A stretch of 64,000 nt of DNA, taken from Hallella colorans. Its GTDB lineage: Bacteria > Bacteroidota > Bacteroidia > Bacteroidales > Bacteroidaceae. The stretch is from contig NZ_QENY01000012.1 in NCBI RefSeq assembly GCF_003096815.1, positions 33,441-97,440 on the forward strand. The letters run 5' to 3'. A model generated the notes under the pieces. That model had not been told where the DNA came from, did no database searches, and saw only the letters and a list, made by a program, of their open reading frames with translations. Positions 27,628 through 37,030 of this stretch are shown here, one piece after another (the stretch's first letter is position 1; the number at the start of each line of letters is the position of its first letter). The position numbers were made by a program, and so were the translations under genes.

Positions 27628-29247
27628 ATGAAAACATATCATATAAAAAAATCGTTGTTCTTGCTCTTCACAGGAGCGTTGATGGGAACGACATCGTGCG
27701 TAAACGACTTGGACACTCAGCCTTTGGACAAGGACGAATTGGTTTCCAATGTGGTGTTCAAGGCCAATATAAAGGAATATACCCAGAGCCTCGCTAAAAT
27801 TTATGCGGGCATGGTAATCGGTGGAAACAAAGGTGGAGACGCCGAGCAAGACGTCAAGGGTATAGACGGAGGCTCGCAGGCTTCTTTTATACGCGTGCTA
27901 TGGAACATGCAGGAACTGGCATCCGACATGGCCCATTGTGCATGGAACGACCCTGGAATCCCCGACTTTAACCATCTTTCTTGGGATTCGTCAAGTCCAT
28001 GGATCAAGGGTTCGTATTACCGATTGGCCTACCAAATCAACTTGGCCAACGCTTTCCTTCGTGAGACCACCGATGACAAACTCAGTAGCCGCGGTTGTAG
28101 CAATGAGGTGAAAAATACTATTAAGGAGTATAGGGCCGAGGCTCGATTCCTGCGTGCGCTCACTTACATGTACGCTTTGGATTTGTATCGCAACTATCCG
28201 TTCTTTGACGAGAACAGCCCGATAGGCAGCAAAGGCCCCAAGCAAATCATGAAGAAAGACCTCTTCAATTACGTGGAGAAAGAATTACTCGAAAGCGAGA
28301 AAGATCTCTTGTCCCCAGTCGTGGGTTACAATCCCAATTACGGACAGGCCAACAAGGCCGCCGCGTGGGCTGCCCTGTCACGTTTGTATCTCAATGCCGA
28401 GACCTACGTGGGAGAGAAGAAGTACACAGAGTGCATCACTTATTGCAAGAAGATTATCAATGCTGGCTATGAGTTGGAACCCAAATACGCTGACATGTTC
28501 AAGGCTGACAACGACCATTCCAAGGAAATGATTTTCCCACTCCGATACGAGGGTGCCGAGACCATGACATGGGGAGGCATGACAGCTCTGCTATGCTGGG
28601 GAGCAGCTCAATTCCAAGAAGAGACCAACGCCAAAGGCGCTTGGCAAGGCGTGCGCGCCAAATCGTCTCTGCTCAAGCTATTCACCAACGAGAAAAAACA
28701 TGAGGAAGACACGCGCTTTGCCATGCTACGTTTGGATGGAACAAAGAACGTGGAGATTGTCAAGGAAGGCGACTTCAAGGACAACGGTATTCCCGTGACC
28801 AAATTCTACAATATAAAAAAGGATGGCAAGAAGCCCGCATCCAACGAGGCTTACGTTGACTTCCCATTGTTCCGATTGGGCGAAATCTACCTGAACTTGG
28901 CCGAGGCGGTTCTCCGTGGAGGCACAGGTGCCACAAAGAACGAGGCCATGAACTACCTGAACCAGCTGCGCAAGCGCGCATACAAGGACAAGACCGCGGC
29001 GCCAATAGATGACAACAACTTCACGTTGAAGTTCTTGCTTGACGAGCGCGGACGCGAACTCTTCTTTGAGGCACAACGTCGCACAGATCTTGTGCGGTTT
29101 GATAAATACACTACCAACGACTATGTATGGCCTTGGAAGGGCGGCGTGGCCGAAGGAAAAGGTGTGAATGACAAGTATAAGGTATTCCCATTGCCTTCAG
29201 ACGACATTGGCTCCAACCTCAACTTGAAACAGAACGATGGTTATTAA
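27628..29247 (+). CDS. susD: SusD-like starch-binding lipoprotein
   Basis: Surface lid of the SusCD complex that binds starch helices. The 539-residue protein has a lipoprotein signal with TTSC, so Cys24 is the lipid site. SusD/RagB features are visible: ENSPIGSKGPKQIMKKDLF, then the TPR-rich helical core (KAAAWAALSRLYLNAE), and the C-terminal signature FLLDERGRELFFEAQRRTDLVRF. The length is typical. The gene sits between susC and the susE-like gene with short gaps (14 and 27 bp), so all three form one operon. Confidence 0.96.
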   Translation: MKTYHIKKSLFLLFTGALMGTTSCVNDLDTQPLDKDELVSNVVFKANIKEYTQSLAKIYAGMVIGGNKGGDAEQDVKGIDGGSQASFIRVLWNMQELASDMAHCAWNDPGIPDFNHLSWDSSSPWIKGSYYRLAYQINLANAFLRETTDDKLSSRGCSNEVKNTIKEYRAEARFLRALTYMYALDLYRNYPFFDENSPIGSKGPKQIMKKDLFNYVEKELLESEKDLLSPVVGYNPNYGQANKAAAWAALSRLYLNAETYVGEKKYTECITYCKKIINAGYELEPKYADMFKADNDHSKEMIFPLRYEGAETMTWGGMTALLCWGAAQFQEETNAKGAWQGVRAKSSLLKLFTNEKKHEEDTRFAMLRLDGTKNVEIVKEGDFKDNGIPVTKFYNIKKDGKKPASNEAYVDFPLFRLGEIYLNLAEAVLRGGTGATKNEAMNYLNQLRKRAYKDKTAAPIDDNNFTLKFLLDERGRELFFEAQRRTDLVRFDKYTTNDYVWPWKGGVAEGKGVNDKYKVFPLPSDDIGSNLNLKQNDGY

Positions 29248-29274
29248 TGGATAAACTGATTAAAACTAAAGATC

Positions 29275-30864
29275 ATGAAATTAAAAAATATATTATTCCT
29301 CGCAGCTGGTTTCTTGGCTATGACATCGTGCTCTGACGATATCACCACGCCAGTACTCAAGCTGCAACAAGCCGCGAAGCTCAACGCTGTCAACCCAGCC
29401 GACATCACCTTCACGCAAGCAAACAGTGCCGAGGCTTTTCCCAAGATAAGCTGGGAAAAGGCCAATTACGGCAAAGGGGCAGTGGTGGAATATACTGTCA
29501 CCATTACCAACAACGAGAACAAGAAGAGCGTCGTGGCTGGCGTAACAGAAGACACAAAGCTCACATTCACCAACGACGGCATGAACTCGCTGTTGGCCAA
29601 GGTTGGCGCCTACCCCGGCCACACATACGATTTCACCGTGTCGCTCAAGTCTTCGGCATTCAAGACGATGACCAACGACGCGCAGAACACTGTCAACTTC
29701 AAGGCCACGCCTTACGACCCTAACACCGTGAGCATCAACTGGAAGTATGCATACGTGGCTGTGGGTTATCCAGAGTGGGATTATTCCAAGGCTTATCTCC
29801 TTGGCGACCCCGACGGCGACGGCACTTACCAAGGTTGGGTACAGTTTGACGAAGAATGTACTTTTGCTGTCGTGGATGGCAAAGACATTACCAAGGTACT
29901 TGCCAAAGACCAGAAGGTTGATGCAAAGCACAAGGGATTTGTGGAGATTACGCTCACACCCGAAGGCAATGTGACCATCGGACAGCCCTGTGAATGGGGC
30001 ATGATTGGTGAAGCTACATCTGGAGGATGGACCAAAGACACCAAGATGGAGTACGACAAAGACACTCGTATGTGGACGGCAATCACACCGTTGACAGATA
30101 AAGAGTTCAAGTTCCGTGCCAATGAGGGTTGGGATATCAACTACGGTAGCGACCCAACAAATCCCGAAGTGCTATCCAAGGGAGGCAACAACCTCAAGGT
30201 GGCTAAGACACACGCATACATCGTGAAGCTCAATTTGACCACCGCTGGCAAGTACACCTACACCATGGAAGAGACCGACATCGAGATGTCGAGTGCCGAA
30301 CTTTCAGTGCCTGGCTCTTATCAGGGTTGGGATCCTAAAGCAGAAACTGCTTACAGACTCAACTCAAAGAGCCGCGACTTCCAATACACGGGCATCTATT
30401 ACTATCCTGCCAACACCGAGTTCAAGCTCTACGATGACGGCAAATGGCTGGGAAGCGTAGGCGAAGTGAAATGGAACGACACCAAGACCAAGGCAGAGTT
30501 TGCCCTTGGCGATGGCGCCAACATCAAGCTCACCGAAGGTGGCTGGTATCGCATCACAGCTAACACCAAGAAGATGCTTGCCTCCATTGCCAAGACAGGA
30601 TGGGAGATTATCGGCGACGCTACCCCCGGTGGATGGGACAAGGGACAACTGATGACCTACAACCCCAAAACCAAGAAGTGGTCTATCACCATAAAGATGA
30701 AAGATGGTGAGTACAAGTTCCGTTGGGATGCCTCATGGGAAAAGAACTTCGGTGGTGCCTTGACGGGCCTTACCCAAGGTGGGGGAAACATCAAGATTGG
30801 TGCGGGTACCTATCTCATCGAACTTGACCCCGAAGCCAAAACCGCTACCGTGACAGAGAAATAA
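29275..30864 (+). CDS. susE: SusE/SusF-like starch-binding lipoprotein with four repeats
   Basis: Non-catalytic surface starch-binding protein. The 529 residues begin with a lipoprotein signal (MTSC, Cys19). A SusE-type Ig-like domain (about 30-148) follows, then four starch-binding-like modules at about 157-240, 241-333, 339-440 and 443-529. Modules two and four share WGMIGEATSGGW and WEIIGDATPGGW with a following KFR pattern; module three has GSYQGW. In B. thetaiotaomicron SusE has two such modules and SusF three, and both proteins are present. Here a single gene with four may take over both jobs. It ends with a terminator-like hairpin before the amylase gene. Confidence 0.9.
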   Translation: MKLKNILFLAAGFLAMTSCSDDITTPVLKLQQAAKLNAVNPADITFTQANSAEAFPKISWEKANYGKGAVVEYTVTITNNENKKSVVAGVTEDTKLTFTNDGMNSLLAKVGAYPGHTYDFTVSLKSSAFKTMTNDAQNTVNFKATPYDPNTVSINWKYAYVAVGYPEWDYSKAYLLGDPDGDGTYQGWVQFDEECTFAVVDGKDITKVLAKDQKVDAKHKGFVEITLTPEGNVTIGQPCEWGMIGEATSGGWTKDTKMEYDKDTRMWTAITPLTDKEFKFRANEGWDINYGSDPTNPEVLSKGGNNLKVAKTHAYIVKLNLTTAGKYTYTMEETDIEMSSAELSVPGSYQGWDPKAETAYRLNSKSRDFQYTGIYYYPANTEFKLYDDGKWLGSVGEVKWNDTKTKAEFALGDGANIKLTEGGWYRITANTKKMLASIAKTGWEIIGDATPGGWDKGQLMTYNPKTKKWSITIKMKDGEYKFRWDASWEKNFGGALTGLTQGGGNIKIGAGTYLIELDPEAKTATVTEK

Positions 30865-30894
30865 GCTGCCGCGGGAGACAAACAAACTTCTAAC

Positions 30895-30932
30895 AAGGCG
30901 TACTCCCACATCTTCCGGGGGTGCGCCTTTCT
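30895..30932 (+). terminator. Hairpin between susE-like and amylase genes
   Basis: AAGGCGTACTCCC (30895-30907) pairs imperfectly with GGGGGTGCGCCTT (30917-30929), followed by TCTTG. It may trim expression of the amylase relative to susCDE rather than stop it fully; I see no strong new promoter before the amylase. Confidence 0.5.
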
Positions 30933-30974
30933 TGTAGACACGCATCATTTCAATCCACCTAACAAATACAAATC

Positions 30975-32741
30975 ATGAAACATTTTTATTCCATTCTTGT
31001 CCTATTGCTATCGCTTTGCGCCAACGCCGGCGCACAGGGCTGGCCCGCCAACTACAAGGGCGTGATGTTGCAAGCGTTTTATTGGGACAGCTACAGCGAC
31101 ACGCAGTGGACCAATCTCGAGAGCCAGGCCGACGAGCTGTCGCAATATTTCGACCTGATATGGGTGCCGCAGTCGGGCTATTGCAACGAGACGTCCATGC
31201 AGATGGGCTACGCGCCTATATGGTGGTTCAACCACAAGAGCGCGTTTGGCACCGAGGACCAACTGCGCTCGATGATCAAGGCTTTCAAGGACAAAGGCAC
31301 GGGCGTCATTGAGGACGTGGTCATCAACCACCGAAAAGGCAACAATAACTGGTGCGACTTTCCCGAGGAGACATGGAAAGGGCAAACCATGCACTGGTCG
31401 CTGGCCGACATCTGCCAAAACGATGATGGCGGAAACACCAAGCGAAACGGCTACGACGTGTCGGGAGCGATGGACACCGGCGACGACTTTTCCGGATGCC
31501 GAGACCTTGACCACACCTCGGACAACGTGCGAAAGAACGTGAAACTATACTTGCAATTTCTCAAAGAGGAACTTGGCTACACCGGTTTTCGTTACGACAT
31601 GGTGAAGGGTTTCGCCGCAAAATACATTGGCGAGTATAATGCTTCGGCCCAACCCACCTACTCCGTGGGCGAATACTGGGACGGAGATCCCGCCAAACTG
31701 AAAAGCTGGTTAGACGGCACCAAGGTAGATGGAAAGATACAGAGCGCGGCATTTGACTTCGCACTGAAATATTACATCAACGACGCGCTCGGTGGCGGCC
31801 AATGGAACCGTCTGGACGGCGACTGCCCAGCCAAGGCCCCCGCATACAGCAGGTACGCCGTGACCTTCGTAGACAACCACGACACCGACCGCGACAACAA
31901 CCGGCTCACGGCCAACTACATAGCCGCCAACGCCTACATCATGGCCATGCCAGGCACCCCCTGCGTGTTTCTCACCCATTGGAAACAGTACAAAACCCAA
32001 CTCAAGAAGCTCATCTTGGCGCGCAAAGCTGCCGGCATTTCCAACCAAAGCGCCATCCTCAAGTCCGAGCGACATGGCAACGGCTATATCGTGAACGTGC
32101 AAGGCGAGAAAGGCAACGTGCTATTGGCCTTGGGAACACCCGACAGCTATGACGCCAACGGCTACAAAATAGCCGTGGAGGGTGATGGCTATAAATACTA
32201 TGTGGCCAACAACGTGGACATTTCGGCCGTTCAGGCTATCGCCGACGAGGAGCCGCAAGCATTCACGCCGCCCACGTTCTGCACCATCGACAAAGACGAG
32301 CGATGCGCCTTCTTCGAGGCCCCGAGCTTCTGGACAGGCACCGTGAGCTGCTGGCAGTGGGACCAAAAAGCCAACTACACCGGTGGCGCATGGCCTGGCG
32401 TGGCCTGCCGGTACGTAGGAACGACCAAGGCTGGCAACAAGGTTTACAAATGGAGTTGGAACAAGCAGACCAAGCCTGCCAACAACCCCGACGCCGGCAT
32501 CATCTTCAACTGTGACAACGGAAGCAAGCAAACCGCCAACTTGGAATTTGTTAACGGCGGCTACTACGACAACTACTCCGGCGCCAAGCCCAAAGGCATC
32601 GTTACCACACCCACGGGCATCAAGAAGGTGCATGGCTCGCAAAACGTTGATGGCTGGTACACCATCGGGGGCGTAAAAACAAACAAGCCCACCCATAAAG
32701 GCGTGTATATCCACAACGGCAAGAAAGTGATCGTGAACTGA
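30975..32741 (+). CDS. Secreted alpha-amylase (GH13) with C-terminal module and sorting-like tail
   Basis: Hydrolyses internal alpha-1,4 bonds of starch, filling the place of SusG. The 588-residue protein has a type I signal peptide (cut after about residue 21, AGAQ), not a lipobox. The GH13 barrel has Asp208 (GFRYDMV), Glu233 (VGEYWDG) and Asp303 (VDNHDTDR). From about 415 a beta domain carries a CBM26-like stretch (FWTGTVSCWQWDQKANYTGG). The last residues, DGWYTIGG...HKGVYIHNGKKVIVN, match the short Gly/Tyr/Lys tail seen on many Prevotella secreted proteins and on the S8 protease in this window, which may mark type IX secretion cargo. B. thetaiotaomicron SusG is by contrast a lipoprotein. 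Confidence 0.93.
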   Translation: MKHFYSILVLLLSLCANAGAQGWPANYKGVMLQAFYWDSYSDTQWTNLESQADELSQYFDLIWVPQSGYCNETSMQMGYAPIWWFNHKSAFGTEDQLRSMIKAFKDKGTGVIEDVVINHRKGNNNWCDFPEETWKGQTMHWSLADICQNDDGGNTKRNGYDVSGAMDTGDDFSGCRDLDHTSDNVRKNVKLYLQFLKEELGYTGFRYDMVKGFAAKYIGEYNASAQPTYSVGEYWDGDPAKLKSWLDGTKVDGKIQSAAFDFALKYYINDALGGGQWNRLDGDCPAKAPAYSRYAVTFVDNHDTDRDNNRLTANYIAANAYIMAMPGTPCVFLTHWKQYKTQLKKLILARKAAGISNQSAILKSERHGNGYIVNVQGEKGNVLLALGTPDSYDANGYKIAVEGDGYKYYVANNVDISAVQAIADEEPQAFTPPTFCTIDKDERCAFFEAPSFWTGTVSCWQWDQKANYTGGAWPGVACRYVGTTKAGNKVYKWSWNKQTKPANNPDAGIIFNCDNGSKQTANLEFVNGGYYDNYSGAKPKGIVTTPTGIKKVHGSQNVDGWYTIGGVKTNKPTHKGVYIHNGKKVIVN

Positions 32742-32782
32742 TTGTAAACGTACCTCACGATAACATTCTATCTGTATACTGG

Positions 32783-32812
32783 GCGACTGGCTACCATGCC
32801 AGTCGCTTTTTT
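32783..32812 (+). terminator. Terminator of the susCDE-amylase operon
   Basis: GCGACTGGC (32783-32791), loop TACCAT, GCCAGTCGC (32798-32806), then TTTTTT. Perfect 9-bp stem, 42 bp after the amylase stop. Confidence 0.93.
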
Positions 32813-32891
32813 ATGCCCTCGACATCACGCCACACAGGGAGGAAAAAACACAAGTGCGCCGCACATTTTTGTAAAGATATTTAGGTAGCCC

Positions 32892-33001
32892 ACGTTTAAG
32901 TACTAATCATGCTGCGATTAGGCATTAATCGCAATGCGTTTAGGCACTAATCACGTCGCGATTAAGCATTAATCACATCGCGATTAAGCAGCAATCGCAA
33001 A
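32892..33001. repeat. 22-bp tandem dyad array B, five units (best preserved)
   Basis: Units start at 32892, 32914, 32936, 32958 and 32980. Unit 2 is GCGATTAGGCATTAATCGC plus AAT: 7-bp inverted arms GCGATTA/TAATCGC around GGCAT, then three spacer bases. Units 2 to 5 are alike enough to define the consensus used to find the other arrays. No gene is visible in 32813-33210. Confidence 0.9.
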
Positions 33002-33210
33002 ACCAACCCATTTTTATCAAAACAGGAAAATGACGAATTTTCCATTTCCTTCTGATACATAGGCAATTAAATAAGGATAATGTTTTTGCCGTTTCAGAAC
33101 GGAAACGACTCAAAATGTCCCCATGTACAAAATATGGGAAAGTTTATGTCAAATTATTTCCTATCTTTCATTCTGTTACCAAAAGAGTAAACTTACCTTA
33201 GGGTAAACAT

Positions 33211-33257
33211 AAAAAAAGGATTTCTCGACCCGCGAACGCTTGGCCTCGAAATCCTTT
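33211..33257 (-). terminator. Terminator of the exporter operon
   Basis: AAAGGATTTC (33215-33224) pairs with GAAATCCTTT (33248-33257). On the minus strand the stem runs into a T-tract (complement of the A-run from 33211). It lies 7 bp after the adaptor gene stop. Confidence 0.8.
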
Positions 33258-33263
33258 CTCAAT

Positions 33264-34379
33264 TTATTTTTCATCCTCTGTCTTCACCACCTTGGGTCCG
33301 CGCACCTTCTCGTTTTTCCTCAGCCCACTCTTTATTTGGATGTTGATGCCATCGCTCAGCCCCGTCACCACTTTGCGGCGGGTATACGTCTTGTTATCGG
33401 CCGTGCCACCAACGACATATACATAAGTGTTAGTGCCCTCAAACTCGATGGCGCTCTCCGGCACGGCAAGCACGCCCCTCGCCTCCTTCAGCACAATCTC
33501 CGCGTTGGCGCTATAGCCCGAGCGTATCTTCGTGCCACTCGTCCCATGCACCGCCGCCTTAATCTCGAACTGGTTGGCGCCATTGTTTTCCACGGCCTTG
33601 GGCGAGATATATTCCAGCGAGGCAGCGAGCTTGTCGCCCTCCATAGCGCCAACGGTAATTTTCATAGGCATGCCCACGACAATCTGCCCCACCTCGGTCT
33701 CGTCCACGTTACCTCTAAAAATCAGGTCGCCCATGTTGGCCACCGACGCGATGGTGGTACCATCGTTGAACGTGTTGGACAGAATGACGGTGTTTCCCAC
33801 CTTGACAGGAACGTCGAGGATAAGGCCGCTGATGGTGGACCGAATGAGCGTGCTGCTGGTATTGGCGTTTTGCGCCGACACGCCGTCACGCACCACCTGC
33901 AAGTTATCGTTGGCGGCCCGCACCTCCTCCTTGGCTTGCAGGTATGCCTTGCGCACTTGGTCATAGTCGTTGCCAGCTATCAACCCTTTGTCGTAGAGCG
34001 TTTTTTGCCGGTCGTAGTCCACCTTGGCTTGGCTCAGCACAATCTTTGCCGAGCGCACTCTCGCCTGCGCCGAGCTGAGCATGTTCATGTCGGGAATGAC
34101 CTTCACCTTGGCTATCACCTCTCCGGCTGTCACCATGTCGCCTGCCTCTTTGTATATATTGGTGATGATACCCGATATTTGTGGTTTGACGTTCACCTCG
34201 TTGCGAGGCTCAATCTTGCCAGTCACCACCGCGGTTTTGCGCAGGTCTTTCATGGTGGGCACAAACTCCTCGTAGGCCACCGGCTGCGGCCTGCTCTTTT
34301 TCCAGAGGAATACGAATGTTCCGATAAAAATAAGCAGCACCAACGCCGCAATGATAAATTTGAAGTATTTTTTCATCAC
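33264..34379 (-). CDS. MacA/HlyD-type periplasmic adaptor
   Basis: Membrane-fusion protein that links an inner-membrane ABC exporter to an outer-membrane channel. The 371 residues have an N-terminal membrane anchor (FIIAALVLLIFIGTFVFLW), a lipoyl-like half (VTGKIEPRNEVNVKPQISGII) and a coiled-coil hairpin (about 110-175, AQARVRSAKIVLSQAKVDYDRQ). The second lipoyl half and beta-barrel domains follow. The tail contains the KVVKTEDEK segment. It is last in the four-gene unit ATPase-permease-permease-adaptor. No outer-membrane TolC-like gene is present in the window. Substrate unknown; MacAB relatives export peptides, lipids or macrolides. Confidence 0.9.
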   Translation of the reverse strand: MMKKYFKFIIAALVLLIFIGTFVFLWKKSRPQPVAYEEFVPTMKDLRKTAVVTGKIEPRNEVNVKPQISGIITNIYKEAGDMVTAGEVIAKVKVIPDMNMLSSAQARVRSAKIVLSQAKVDYDRQKTLYDKGLIAGNDYDQVRKAYLQAKEEVRAANDNLQVVRDGVSAQNANTSSTLIRSTISGLILDVPVKVGNTVILSNTFNDGTTIASVANMGDLIFRGNVDETEVGQIVVGMPMKITVGAMEGDKLAASLEYISPKAVENNGANQFEIKAAVHGTSGTKIRSGYSANAEIVLKEARGVLAVPESAIEFEGTNTYVYVVGGTADNKTYTRRKVVTGLSDGINIQIKSGLRKNEKVRGPKVVKTEDEK

Positions 34380-34476
34380 CGATTATGAGTTATATGTTTT
34401 ATAATTACATGTTATGAATGTGAAGCGTGGAATACAGAGGCTCGATAATTGTGAATTAAGAATTATTAATTGTGAA

Positions 34477-35721
34477 TTATTCATCTCTCATGGCATCCAC
34501 CGGCTTTATGCTCATGGCCCTGATGGCAGGCGCGAGACCGGCCACCACGCCCAGCACGATGAGGAAAGCCAACGCTCCGAGCGCGGCCCAGAATCCTATT
34601 TGGAAATGGGCCGCCATGATGCCGTCATTGGTATTGGCCACCTCGAGCATTTGCAAGACGAACACAGCGAAGAGTATGCCGCTCATGCCGGCCACCGTGG
34701 CGAGCGCGATGCTCTCCGAAACAATTTGCGACAGTATCATCTTGGGCGTGGCCCCGATGGCTCGTCTGATGCCTATCTCGGTGGTACGCTCGCGCACCGT
34801 AACCATCATGATGTTGGAGACACCGATGCCTCCGGCCAGCAACGTGCCTATACCGACCAGCCAAATCAGGAAGTTGACACCCTCGAACAGGCTGTCCACC
34901 ATGCCAAACATCACCTCAGTATTGAAGACCGAGATGGCCTTTTCATCGGTCGGGTCAACGCGATGCGCCCTCCCGATGACATTGCGCAGCGGTTGCGCCA
35001 AGTTGCTCATGGTCACACCAGGTTTTCCCGTGACACAAATGAGGTGTACCACATCGCCCAAATTATAGAGCCGTTGCAAAATGGTTAGCGGAATAGTGAC
35101 ACTTTCTTGCGCGTTGCCATTGATGTTCATGTTTCCCGGACTGTAATCCACGCCCACCACGTTGAAATACAAAGAGTCTACACGCAGCAGCTGTCCACAT
35201 GGGTCTCCACCGTTGGGAAAGAGCGACTTGTAAACCTTCTTGCCTATCACGCACACCTTACGGTCTCCCGCAATGTCCATATCATTGAGGTATCGGCCAT
35301 ATAAAATGGTCGGTTCCTCCACTTTGGCATATTCCGGATAGACACCCTTGACGTTAGCCACAAACTTCTTGTCGCCAGCGACGACGGTTTTCCCCCACTC
35401 TGTCACCAATGGGGTCACTATGTCCAACTCGGGCACATTGGCGCGCAATCTCTCCACATCCTTATAAGTCATGTCCCATTGACGCCCCTTGCGGAAGCCC
35501 TCATAAGGCTTGGTTGTGGGCTGAGCGAAAGTGAAAGCGGAGTTTGTGGCAAACCCTTGGAAGTTTTTAGCCAACAACTCTTCCAGCCCATCGCCACCAC
35601 CAATGAGCACCACCAACATGAACACTCCCCAGAAAACACCAAACCCTGTGAGGAACGAACGCGTCTTGTTTCGGGTGAGCGTATCCAATATTTCACGATA
35701 TGTGTCAATGTCAAACTTCAT
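34477..35721 (-). CDS. MacB-type ABC transporter permease 2
   Basis: The 414-residue permease has the MacB/FtsX layout: one N-terminal helix (about 21-43), a large periplasmic MacB-type domain, and three C-terminal helices with the FtsX stretch GGIGVSNIMMVTVRERTTEIGIRRAIGATP. It lacks a fused ATPase, unlike E. coli MacB; that part is the separate gene at 37031. It is 40 bp downstream of a paralogous permease, so the transporter is probably a heterodimer. Confidence 0.9.
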   Translation of the reverse strand: MKFDIDTYREILDTLTRNKTRSFLTGFGVFWGVFMLVVLIGGGDGLEELLAKNFQGFATNSAFTFAQPTTKPYEGFRKGRQWDMTYKDVERLRANVPELDIVTPLVTEWGKTVVAGDKKFVANVKGVYPEYAKVEEPTILYGRYLNDMDIAGDRKVCVIGKKVYKSLFPNGGDPCGQLLRVDSLYFNVVGVDYSPGNMNINGNAQESVTIPLTILQRLYNLGDVVHLICVTGKPGVTMSNLAQPLRNVIGRAHRVDPTDEKAISVFNTEVMFGMVDSLFEGVNFLIWLVGIGTLLAGGIGVSNIMMVTVRERTTEIGIRRAIGATPKMILSQIVSESIALATVAGMSGILFAVFVLQMLEVANTNDGIMAAHFQIGFWAALGALAFLIVLGVVAGLAPAIRAMSIKPVDAMRDE

Positions 35722-35761
35722 AGTTCGTACTTTGTTGCTATCATTATTGCCATGCCTTGGC

Positions 35762-37021
35762 TCATTCGGCTCTCAACGCGTCGATAGGTTTGATGTGCGC
35801 CGCGCGCCGCGCCGGTACCATCCCTGCGATGGTTCCGGCCACAATCATCACCAACGTGGCCTCCAAACAAACACCTAATCCCACCGTGGGATTTAGAAAT
35901 ATGGTCATCTCAAACAATCCCGAGTCGACCGTCTTTGACCCTGCGGTGGCATCCAAATAGGCATTGGCCCCAATGCCAAGGAGCATGCCTATGTATCCGA
36001 AAAAGGTGGTGATGATGACGCTCTCGACAATGATGAGCCGAAGGATGGACCATGGCGTGGCTCCGATGGCCTTGCGCACGCCAAACTCTCGGGTGCGCTC
36101 CTTGACGGTAATAAGCATGATATTACTCACGCCGACGATACCCGATAGCAGCGTGAAGATGCCAATGATCCACAAAGCGGTACGGATAATGGACATGCCT
36201 GTGTTCATTTGGAGATTTTGGGTAAACCTGTTCCAAATCCAAATGGCGTTATCGTCATCGGGAGCCGCATTGTGGTTGGCGTTCAAATCGGTTGTGTAGC
36301 TCTTCTCAAAATCCTCGTTTTCCTGCACGCTGTTCAGTCCGTCGAAAGAAAAAATGATGTTTTCCACTTTGTCACCACGGTTATATATGGTACGAACTGT
36401 GCTGAAAGGACAGTAAAACAGGGTGTTCATCTGGCTCATGTCGCTTTTGTAAATGCCAACGATTTGAAACGCGAAGTTGTCCACCTTGACTTCCTTTCCC
36501 ACCAAGGTGGCTATGTCGCCATCCACCAATTCCTTAGCTTGGTTCTCGCTGATGACCATCGCCTTGCGCCTCTGGTCATTGTCCATGTCGTTGACAAAGC
36601 GTCCGTGCAACATCTCTATCTTATTGATGTGCATCAGGTTGGGATAAACACCACATATCGTTCCACTGACATAGTTATTGCCATAAGACACTTGAATGTC
36701 GCTCTGCATGACCCGTGCACCCAACTCCCTGACCACATTGGCGTACTTGTGCTTAGTGGTTTGCATGTCCCTGTCGTTGAGCGTGATTTCCCTTCCTTCG
36801 TTCATGCCGTCGTAAGCCTTGGACGTTCGCCCACCGCTCACTTGCATAGAGTTGGCCAAAAAGTTAGACGAATTGTGCTCGACAGCATTAATAAACCCGT
36901 TGCCGGCACCCAAGAGGAAGATTATCATGAATATTCCCCATGCCACGGCAAAGCCTGTCAACACAGTGCGCAGCCTGTTGCGGCGTGCCGTTGCCCATAT
37001 TTCTTCGAGAATGTCAAGCAT
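35762..37021 (-). CDS. MacB-type ABC transporter permease 1
   Basis: The 419-residue paralogue of the next gene has the same order: N-terminal helix, periplasmic domain, then IVGVSNIMLITVKERTREFGVRKAIGATP and three helices. The conserved ERT-E-GxRKAIGA segment is the coupling region that contacts the ATPase. Two different permeases with one ATPase gene suggest a two-fold pseudo-symmetric exporter. The stop lies 40 bp before permease 2 and the start 9 bp after the ATPase gene. Confidence 0.9.
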   Translation of the reverse strand: MLDILEEIWATARRNRLRTVLTGFAVAWGIFMIIFLLGAGNGFINAVEHNSSNFLANSMQVSGGRTSKAYDGMNEGREITLNDRDMQTTKHKYANVVRELGARVMQSDIQVSYGNNYVSGTICGVYPNLMHINKIEMLHGRFVNDMDNDQRRKAMVISENQAKELVDGDIATLVGKEVKVDNFAFQIVGIYKSDMSQMNTLFYCPFSTVRTIYNRGDKVENIIFSFDGLNSVQENEDFEKSYTTDLNANHNAAPDDDNAIWIWNRFTQNLQMNTGMSIIRTALWIIGIFTLLSGIVGVSNIMLITVKERTREFGVRKAIGATPWSILRLIIVESVIITTFFGYIGMLLGIGANAYLDATAGSKTVDSGLFEMTIFLNPTVGLGVCLEATLVMIVAGTIAGMVPARRAAHIKPIDALRAE

Positions 37022-37030
37022 ACCAGTCAG

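Noticed and set aside
32892..33001. 22-bp repeats as a CRISPR array
   Set aside because: Units are contiguous with only 3 variable bases between dyads, there is no spacer of 30 or so bases, and no cas gene is in the window.
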